Origin: JBMDXB01 sp048594975
Lineage (GTDB): Bacteria > Acidobacteriota > Vicinamibacteria > Vicinamibacterales > 2-12-FULL-66-21
Assembly: GCA_048594975.1 (NCBI GenBank)
Contig: JBMDXQ010000024.1
Location: forward strand, 136,519-200,518
Direction of reading: 5' to 3'
Length of the DNA: 64,000 nt
Below, piece by piece: positions 58,001-64,000 of the stretch. Numbering within the stretch: the stretch's first letter is position 1; each line of letters opens with the position of its first letter. The notes below the pieces were generated by a model. That model searched no databases and was not told the origin of the DNA. It saw only the letters and a list, made by a program, of their open reading frames with translations. A program made the translations under genes and the position numbers.

Positions 58001-58275
58001 GTGAGGCGGCCACCCTTCGAGGTGGCCGACATCCTGCGCCGACATGGCGAACGCGTCCTCGAAACGCACCGAGCCGAAGCGCTTCGTCCGGATCCGCTAC
58101 TTTGGCTTCCTCGCGTCGCGGTGCCGGACGCCCAACTCGCGCAGTGCCGCCAGACCCTGGCTGCCGCGTCGGCCCCGCCACCCGAACCGCAGCCTCCCGC
58201 GCCGCCGCGGTCATCGTGGCCCTGTCCCCGCTGTGGCGGCGCCATGCGGCTCATCGACCGTCTCACCCTCCGGCA
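58001..58275 (+). pseudogene. IS91-family transposase relic
   Basis: A short N-terminal piece (RPPFEVADILRRHGER) is joined directly to the C-terminal part of an IS91 transposase: KRFVRIRYFGFLASR in one frame, then CRQTLAAAS, then PCPRCGGAMRLIDRLT in another. The rolling-circle Tyr region is deleted. Frameshift and internal deletion show it is dead. Confidence 0.75.
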
Positions 58276-58733
58276 ACTCCTTCTTGAGGCGCGACTCGCC
58301 GCGTCCTCCATGACACGTCGTAACGGCACCCCTCGGTCCGCCAGTGTCGCGCTCGTACGCGCGTGCGCCGGAGGTGTCCCCGCGCTCCGAATCAATGCCC
58401 ACGACGCTGCCGTCCCGCACGCCGTCCCCGTCGCCATCGCCGCGCTCGGACCGTCGGCTGCGCGAGGTACGCCCGCACATCCGTGGTCCGCACGATTGAA
58501 AGGACATAGCTGAGGGGCCGCGTCCGCCGCAGACGCCAGCGGCTTGGTCCAAACGGCTCGATCGAAAGTGACCCGGCGATCGAACCCCGAGCTCGATCCG
58601 TGCGCTCGCGCGCCGGGTCACTCCCGATAGAGTCATATCGTTTATCGCGGTTGATGGCATCGCCTCCCCCTGACGACCAGAAACGAGGAAGGGCGGGATC
58701 TCGCTGGAGTCGTTCCCTGTATAGTGTTCCGCT
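58276..58733. other. Intergenic region without gene
   Basis: About 460 bp. No supported gene. TATAGT lies 8 bases ahead of the SDR start and is a probable -10. Confidence 0.5.
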
Positions 58734-59711
58734 ATGTTGAAGCCCCTGAGCGGACGTGTAGCCGTCGTCGCCGGTGCGACTCGCGGTGCTGGGCGAGGCA
58801 TCGCAAGAATGCTGGGGGAGGGTGGTGCTACCGTGTACTGCACGGGGCGTAGCAGCCGCACCCAACCGAATACCTCTCATCACTCCAGCGCCGGCCGGCC
58901 CGAAACGATCGAAGAAACAGCTGAAATGGTTACCGCGGACGGCGGTACGGGTATTCCCGTACGGGTCGACCACACGGCGGATCAGGAGGTTGCCACTCTG
59001 TTCGAGCGAGTGCGCGAAGAACAGAAGCGGCTGGACGTCCTCGCGATTGTCATGACCGGTCAGCCTGCTTCGTGGAAGAGCTTTCTGGACGACAGCCCTT
59101 CCGCGGGGCGAGCGTTCGTGGAGAGCTGGATCTGGCCACACATCGTGACAGCGTGGCATGCGGCGAAGCTGATGGGGACTCACCGGTCGGGGCTGATCGT
59201 CGAGTTGGTCGAGCAGGACAACGTCGGGTACCACGGCGCGTTCTACTTCGACGTAATGGAGACGCTGCTGAAGCGGCTCGTGTTCGGGTTGGCCAACGAC
59301 TTGGGAAGCCAAGGCGTGACGGCCGTCGCTGTGGGCCCTGGCTTCATGCGCACCGAGGCGATTCTCGACGGCTTCGGCGTGACCGAAGCAAACTGGCGGG
59401 ACGCACTCGAGAATTCGCAGGCGGCGGCGATGGGATGGGGAGGATCCGAGACGCCATGCTTCGTTGGGCGCGCAGTTGCCGCCCTAGCCGCCGACCCGAA
59501 CGTCGCGCGGAAGAACGGCAGCATCTACACCACGCGATCGCTTTCGGAGGAATACGGATTCACCGATGTCGATGGCACGTATCCAGATTACGCCGTGCTC
59601 GCCGCGGCGTTTGAGCAGGCGAAAAGAACCTATCTCGCTCCAATGCTAAAGGCCTCCGAGTTCGTGACAGTGAACTGGAAGCTCACTTCGAAAGCCGAGT
59701 CACCGTCGTGA
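58734..59711 (+). CDS. SDR-family protein with altered active site
   Basis: A 325-aa Rossmann protein. The cofactor motif is VVAGATRGAGRGIARMLGEGGA, with VYCTGRSS suited to NADPH. In the usual Tyr-x3-Lys position the protein reads Tyr171-Phe-Asp-Val-Met-Glu176, so the catalytic Lys is missing. The C-terminal signature AVGPGFMRTE and the EYGFTDVDGTYPDY tail match an SDR subgroup. It may be inactive or use another residue. Its DNA is less GC-rich than the surroundings, hinting at transfer. Confidence 0.8.
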   Translation: MLKPLSGRVAVVAGATRGAGRGIARMLGEGGATVYCTGRSSRTQPNTSHHSSAGRPETIEETAEMVTADGGTGIPVRVDHTADQEVATLFERVREEQKRLDVLAIVMTGQPASWKSFLDDSPSAGRAFVESWIWPHIVTAWHAAKLMGTHRSGLIVELVEQDNVGYHGAFYFDVMETLLKRLVFGLANDLGSQGVTAVAVGPGFMRTEAILDGFGVTEANWRDALENSQAAAMGWGGSETPCFVGRAVAALAADPNVARKNGSIYTTRSLSEEYGFTDVDGTYPDYAVLAAAFEQAKRTYLAPMLKASEFVTVNWKLTSKAESPS

Positions 59712-59986
59712 AGCCGGAAGATAATCTGCTTGTAGAGAACGAAGTCGCCCAGGGCGGATCAAAGGCACCGAGCGCCAGATCGGCGTTTATGCGGAGTAAC
59801 GTCAGGATTCAGCCGCGGCGGCTCATGATCGGCCCGGCCGCCGTCCGCTGGTGCAGACGCAAAAGCCTCTCATTTGAGATCTCCAAGGCTCTTCGGCCAT
59901 GTCTGGCGGATGAATACCAACCCAAGTTGCGTAGCGTGAAACCCAAATCTGAAGATGAGGAAACATTAGGCCCGTTTCGCGGTTAG
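59708..59986 (+). CDS. Possible small hypothetical protein
   Basis: A 92-codon frame starting GTG and overlapping the SDR stop by 4 bp. The product is basic with no motif. Codon use is poor and no ribosome site stands out; it may be fortuitous. Confidence 0.3.
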   Translation: MKPEDNLLVENEVAQGGSKAPSARSAFMRSNVRIQPRRLMIGPAAVRWCRRKSLSFEISKALRPCLADEYQPKLRSVKPKSEDEETLGPFRG

Positions 59987-60101
59987 CGTAAGGCCCCTTC
60001 TCGATCCCCGGTCAGCTCCTTCCCCTATGACAATTGACGCCGTACGAATTCCGGTAACTTATTTCCCCGCGCGATAAACCTTTCGCCGCCGCCTCTCGTC
60101 T

Positions 60102-60116
60102 TTCTACAATGTAGAA
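60102..60116. promoter_or_regulatory. Palindromic operator candidate of the ADOP/PadR unit
   Basis: TTCTACAATGTAGAA is a 15-bp palindrome except at its centre. It contains TACAAT, which can serve as -10, and ends 6 bp before the ATG. A PadR regulator is encoded downstream in the same unit, so PadR autorepression is the simplest reading. TACA/TGTA palindromes are also known for other winged-helix repressors. Confidence 0.65.
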
Positions 60117-60122
60117 TTAGCA

Positions 60123-62747
60123 ATGCCGCGTCTCCCGATCCTCGTGTCGGCTCTGTTCCGCGCGCTCACCCCGATCGCCGAGCGTGACGAGCTGCTGGCC
60201 GATCTGCAGGCGGAGTATGTCTGGCGCGCCGGCACGTTGGGGCGAGCGGCGGCCCGACGCTGGGCCTGGCGGCAGGCGATCGGATCGCTGCCCTTTCTCG
60301 TCCATCGCGGCTGGTGGCGCGGCATGACCGGCTTCGAGCCGCAGGCCAGCCGTATGCGCCCGGGAGGACCCATGTTCGAGAGCTGGATCATGGACGTTCG
60401 CTATGCAGGCCGCCGGCTGTTGAGCCGACCGAGCTACGCGCTGCTGGCCATTCTAACGCTCGCGCTTGGCGCCGGCGGAAGCGCCGCGGTCTTCAGCATC
60501 GCCCGCACGATCCTGCTCGACCCGCTGCCGATCGCGCGCGAGGAACAGGTCGGCGTGTTCTGGATGCCGGTTTCGTGGACGGAGGAGGAGTTCCTGCACT
60601 TTCGGCCGAACTTCCCCGGTTTCAAGCAGGTCGCCGCCTATCGTCCCAACGACGTCACGCTGGAGTTGCCTGGCAGTCCCATGAGACTGACGCCTGGCGT
60701 CTCGGTATCCGCCGAATTCTTTGATGTGCTCGGCGCGTCTCCCTTGCTCGGGCGGACCTTTCAAGCCGCCGAAGACACGGTTGGTCCACCGCCCTCGGTC
60801 GTCCTGAGTCACTCACTGTGGCAGGAATTGGGATCCGATCCTGAAATCGTCGGGAAGAAGTTGCGGATTGGCGGCATCCCGCGCACGGTCATCGGCGTGA
60901 TGCCGCGTGGCTTCTGGTTTCCGAGCCCGCAGACCCGCGTCTGGGCCGCCGCGCAGCTGAGGCCAGAGAACCGATCCGGCATCTACACGCTCGTGGGCCG
61001 CCTCGCAGACGGCGCGTCGATGGACCGGATGCACGTGCCACTTCGCGCGTTGGCGGACGCGCTCGGCGCGCGGTTTTCGTATGCCTCGGCGTGGGACAAG
61101 ACGAAGACGCCGGCGATCACGCCTGCACGCGAGTTCTTCGTTGGAGCGCTTCGTCCAAGTCTCGAGGCGACGTTCGCGGCGGTGATCGTCATCCTGGTCA
61201 TGGCCTGCGGCAATGTTGCGGCGCTGATGCTGGGACAGGTTGACGCACGCGCAACCGAGATGGCCGTACGCGCCGCGCTCGGCGCAAACCGCCAGCGCAT
61301 GTTGCAGCAGCTGATTATCGAGGCGCTGCTTGTCGGAGCGCTTGCAGGAGCGACCGGCGCGGCGCTGGCGGCGGCCGGATTCGAGCTGCTGGTGACGTCG
61401 CTGCCGCTCGGCGCACTCGCTGACAACGCTCGTCTCGACTGGACGGTGTTCTGGGCCGCGATGCTGGCCGCGCTCGCGGCTGCCGCCATCGTCGCGATCG
61501 TGCCGGGGTTCGCGCTGTGGCGCGGCAGTAGCCTTCGGGCGACGATGGCACCGACGCGCACCGGAGGTGTGGCGGCTCGCGGCGGCCGCCTGGAAGGGGG
61601 ACTCGTCATCGCGCAGGTTGCGCTCGCCGTGCTGCTTGCCGCCGGGGCCGGGCTTCTCATTCGGAGCGTGACGAACCTCCGCGCAATTGATCCCGGCGTC
61701 CGTACGGAGGGAGTCGCGATCATCGACGCGGTCATGCCGCTCGGCGCGACGCAGCCACAGCGAAAGCGGATCGTTCTCGACATGCTGCCGATCCTGCAGA
61801 CGCTGCCGGCCGTGAAGTCCGTCGCCGCGGTGCAGAAACTGCCTTTGCGCGGATCCGGCGACAACTGGCGCATCCGTATCCAGGGCCGCGCCAATGAAGA
61901 TCGAGCCACCACCGCGTTCAGGATGGTCACGCGCGATTACTTCACAACGCTTGGCCTCCCCATTCTGCGGGGCAGAAACTTCGACGCCTCCGATCGCGAC
62001 GACAGCGGACGTGTCGTCATCATCAACGAGGCACTCACGGAGAAATTCTTTCCGAACGAAGATCCGCTCGGGCGCCTGCTGCTCACGTTCGACGAGCGCG
62101 GCGAGCGGATCATCGGTGTCGTCGCGAACGCCGCCGAAGCGGCTCTGACGGATGGATCGGTTCCCGCGCGATACGTGCTGTACGAACAGATGCCGTTCGT
62201 GTACGGCGGGATTTCGTTCGTGGTCAGGGCAGACTCCGAGCAACAGATTCCGGGAGTGCTCTCCTCTGCGCGCTCGGCCATCGGTAGAGTCGGTGTGCAG
62301 CTAGCGATCCAGGAGACGACGACGATGACACGATTGTTCGAGCGGGCGGTGGGTCCCGCGGTGCAGATCGTGAGGCTGCTTGGAATGCTGGCGGTGCTCG
62401 CGCTCGTGCTCGGCACGGTCGGCGTCTACGGCGTGATGTCACACTACGTGACGCGGCGGTCGCGCGACTATGGCATCTGCATCGCGCTCGGCATGCAGCC
62501 GTCGCACGTCATCCGCCAGGTCGTCGGCCGCGGCGGCGCGCTCGTCGGCGCCGGCAGCGTCATCGGTATCGTCGCGGCGGTGATCGCGACGAAACTCCTG
62601 GCCACATTGCTCTATGGCGTCGAGCCGACCGATCCGCTCGCGTTTGTCGCGGCTGTCGCCCTTCTTTTTGTCACCGGTGGCCTGGCCGCGTTCGTCCCGG
62701 CGCGCCGGGCCAGCCTGACCGACCCGGCGACCGTGTTACGAGAATGA
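60123..62747 (+). CDS. ADOP-type ABC transporter permease (MacB/FtsX fold)
   Basis: An 874-aa acidobacterial duplicated orphan permease. A soluble prefix domain (ALFRALTPIAERDELLADLQAEY) is followed by a first membrane helix (PSYALLAILTLALGAGGSAAVF), a MacB-like periplasmic domain, FtsX helices (about 345-460), a second helix/periplasmic repeat and the final FtsX bundle ending FVPARRASLTDPATVLRE. No ATPase gene is adjacent, as usual for ADOP. It overlaps the PadR gene by ATGA. Confidence 0.92.
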   Translation: MPRLPILVSALFRALTPIAERDELLADLQAEYVWRAGTLGRAAARRWAWRQAIGSLPFLVHRGWWRGMTGFEPQASRMRPGGPMFESWIMDVRYAGRRLLSRPSYALLAILTLALGAGGSAAVFSIARTILLDPLPIAREEQVGVFWMPVSWTEEEFLHFRPNFPGFKQVAAYRPNDVTLELPGSPMRLTPGVSVSAEFFDVLGASPLLGRTFQAAEDTVGPPPSVVLSHSLWQELGSDPEIVGKKLRIGGIPRTVIGVMPRGFWFPSPQTRVWAAAQLRPENRSGIYTLVGRLADGASMDRMHVPLRALADALGARFSYASAWDKTKTPAITPAREFFVGALRPSLEATFAAVIVILVMACGNVAALMLGQVDARATEMAVRAALGANRQRMLQQLIIEALLVGALAGATGAALAAAGFELLVTSLPLGALADNARLDWTVFWAAMLAALAAAAIVAIVPGFALWRGSSLRATMAPTRTGGVAARGGRLEGGLVIAQVALAVLLAAGAGLLIRSVTNLRAIDPGVRTEGVAIIDAVMPLGATQPQRKRIVLDMLPILQTLPAVKSVAAVQKLPLRGSGDNWRIRIQGRANEDRATTAFRMVTRDYFTTLGLPILRGRNFDASDRDDSGRVVIINEALTEKFFPNEDPLGRLLLTFDERGERIIGVVANAAEAALTDGSVPARYVLYEQMPFVYGGISFVVRADSEQQIPGVLSSARSAIGRVGVQLAIQETTTMTRLFERAVGPAVQIVRLLGMLAVLALVLGTVGVYGVMSHYVTRRSRDYGICIALGMQPSHVIRQVVGRGGALVGAGSVIGIVAAVIATKLLATLLYGVEPTDPLAFVAAVALLFVTGGLAAFVPARRASLTDPATVLRE

Positions 62748-63088
62748 CTGTCAAACGACGCGACCCGGAACCCGTCCTGCTTGGCTCACTCGAGGAACAG
62801 GTGCTGCTCGCCGTCGTCCGCAAGGGGGACGCAGCGTACGGGATGAACGTGCGGCGCGAGCTGGAGGCTGTCACGGGGCGCGAGGTGACGATCGGCTCCG
62901 TCTATGCGACGCTGGACCGCCTTGAGGCGAAGGGCTTCGTCTTCTCGTCTCGCGCGTCGACCGCCGATGCGGCGTCGCGCCGCGTCTTCGGGGTGACCCG
63001 AGCGGGCGCTCGATCGCTGGCGCTGACGCGTGAGATGCGCGAGCGGCTGTGGACGGGCGTCAGCCTTCGCGCACTGATACAGGCGTAA
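62744..63088 (+). CDS. PadR-family transcriptional regulator
   Basis: A 114-aa winged-helix protein: LGSLEEQVLLAVVRKGDAAYGMNVRRELE, then VTIGSVYATLDRLEAKGFV and the wing ADAASRRVFGVTRAGARSL. Translationally coupled to the ADOP gene. It likely binds the palindrome at 60102-60116. Confidence 0.93.
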   Translation: MTVKRRDPEPVLLGSLEEQVLLAVVRKGDAAYGMNVRRELEAVTGREVTIGSVYATLDRLEAKGFVFSSRASTADAASRRVFGVTRAGARSLALTREMRERLWTGVSLRALIQA

Positions 63089-63297
63089 GGCGGTCCGATT
63101 AGGGCTGCCGTGACGCATGACGTTCCATGGTGGAGAACCGACACGTCCAGGATTTCTCTCTAAGGCGAAGTTGTTGTCGCGGCGTTGGTGCTCGCACGGA
63201 TGGCTGGGTCCTCAACTCACCACTGCGGCGTTTGAACGAAGCCGCTGGCGCGGCGGACGCTCCGCGTGAGGCGCGCTCGATCGGTCGGGTAGCGTGT

Positions 63298-63323
63298 GGG
63301 TCACAAGGAGGTTCCTGTGACCC
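63298..63323 (+). promoter_or_regulatory. Hairpin around ribosome site and start of the integrase
   Basis: GGGTCACA (63298-63305) and TGTGACCC (63316-63323) form a perfect 8-bp stem. The AAGGAGG ribosome site lies in the loop and the GTG start in the right arm. Folding would hide the start codon, suggesting low or conditional translation. Confidence 0.7.
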
Positions 63324-64000
63324 ATCTCCGACAAGCGATGCTGGACGAGCTCCAGCGCCGCAACTACGCCAAGACCACCGTCCAGTACTACATCCAGGCC
63401 GTCGAGCGGTTCGCCAAGCATTTCCACCGGCCGCCAGACCAGCTCAATCACACGCACCTGCGTGAGTACCAGGCCTACCTGCTACGCGACCGGAAGCTCG
63501 AGCCACGGACCGTGAAGCTCCATGTCTCAGCGCTCCGGTTCTTCTTCGTGAAGACGCTCAAGCGACCGTACCTGCTGGACGACATCCCGTATCCGAAGGT
63601 CCCGCGTCGGCTGCCCACGATCCTCACCGTCGACGAAGTCACCCGACTGATCGACGGCGCCCGCACGCTCACCGACCGCACGATGCTGATGGTCCTGTAT
63701 TCGACGGGCATGCGGAACGCGGAGATGCGGAGCCTGCAGGTGAAGGACATCGATAGCCGGTCGATGCTGATTCACATCCAGCGCGGCAAAGGCGGGCGCG
63801 ATCGGTACGTCCCGCTCAGCGCGACGCTGCTTGAGACGCTGCGCGCGTACTGGCGCTGGATGAAACCGAAGACGTGGCTGTTTCCCGGCACCATCGCCGG
63901 CTGGCGTGCGGACAAACCGATCACGCCGAAGGTGGTGTGGGATGCCTGTCAATCGGCGGCGATGCGCGCCCAGCTTGAGAAGCGGGTCTCGGCGCACGTG
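63317..64000 (+). CDS. Tyrosine recombinase/integrase (3' end outside window)
   Basis: First 228 codons of a phage-type integrase. The N-terminal SAM-like core-binding domain (LQRRNYAKTTVQYYIQAVERF) is followed by the catalytic domain with the first Arg in STGMRNAEMRSL and the Lys in IQRGKGGRDRYVPLS. The His-x2-Arg and Tyr lie outside. Such integrases often accompany IS91 transposases. GTG start at 63317 with AAGGAGG. Confidence 0.9.
   Translation, partial: MTHLRQAMLDELQRRNYAKTTVQYYIQAVERFAKHFHRPPDQLNHTHLREYQAYLLRDRKLEPRTVKLHVSALRFFFVKTLKRPYLLDDIPYPKVPRRLPTILTVDEVTRLIDGARTLTDRTMLMVLYSTGMRNAEMRSLQVKDIDSRSMLIHIQRGKGGRDRYVPLSATLLETLRAYWRWMKPKTWLFPGTIAGWRADKPITPKVVWDACQSAAMRAQLEKRVSAHV

Overview
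The window is a GC-rich, densely coded chromosomal segment. It most likely comes from an Acidobacteriota bacterium, perhaps of the Vicinamibacteria type; this is inferred from gene content only. The pointers are an ADOP-type ABC permease coupled to a PadR regulator, TonB receptors with an N-terminal carboxypeptidase-like repeat, a MoxR/DUF58/BatA/DUF4175/DUF4159 gene cluster, DUF2911, and many outer-membrane proteins. No rRNA, tRNA or CRISPR array was recognised.

The first third (about 1-21 kb) is a phosphate region. It holds a TonB receptor and a phosphate-selective porin (divergent), an arsenic methylation/reduction cluster (arsR, arsM, arsC), an orphan PhoB-like response regulator, methylglyoxal synthase, a chromate-type transporter, glgC, SixA, a CHAD protein, a Ppx/GppA-HD phosphatase, two tandem thymidylate-kinase-like proteins, and pstS-pstC-pstA-pstB-phoU. 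The main discovery is a shared promoter design in front of five of these genes (TonB receptor, porin, response regulator, mgsA, pstS). Each has four 5-bp half-sites (consensus about KTNAC) at exact 11-bp steps, then exactly 10 bp, then a TAGCCT, TAGCGT or TATCGT -10 hexamer, 54 bp in all. At three of them the start codon lies only 6-7 bp after the -10, which implies leaderless mRNAs. This looks like a PHO regulon that includes the methylglyoxal bypass, a pathway that frees inorganic phosphate.

From 21 to 32 kb lie yacG, gltA, a glutaminyl-cyclase-like M28 protein, a DRE-TIM acyl transferase translationally coupled to an FHA-GAF-PP2C phosphatase, outer-membrane proteins (including a ZnuD-like TonB receptor beside a Cys/His periplasmic protein), a rhomboid protease and a DUF2911 protein. 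From 32 to 46.4 kb nine genes read leftwards as a Bat/MoxR-type operon: TPR peptidase-like protein, DUF4159, MoxR, DUF58, BatA, DUF4175, VWA/GATase, a caspase-like protein without an obvious catalytic Cys, and a zinc finger.

From 46.5 to 57.8 kb there is a PIG-V-like mannosyltransferase, a decayed IS481 transposase between inverted repeat arrays, a small lipid or polyketide-like cluster (methyltransferase, FAD reductase, ketosynthase, second methyltransferase), an M28 peptidase, Lon and a glycosyltransferase. The right end (57.8-64 kb) is more accessory: a simple repeat, an IS91 relic, a divergent SDR protein, the ADOP/PadR pair with a palindromic operator candidate, and a truncated tyrosine recombinase whose start lies in a hairpin.
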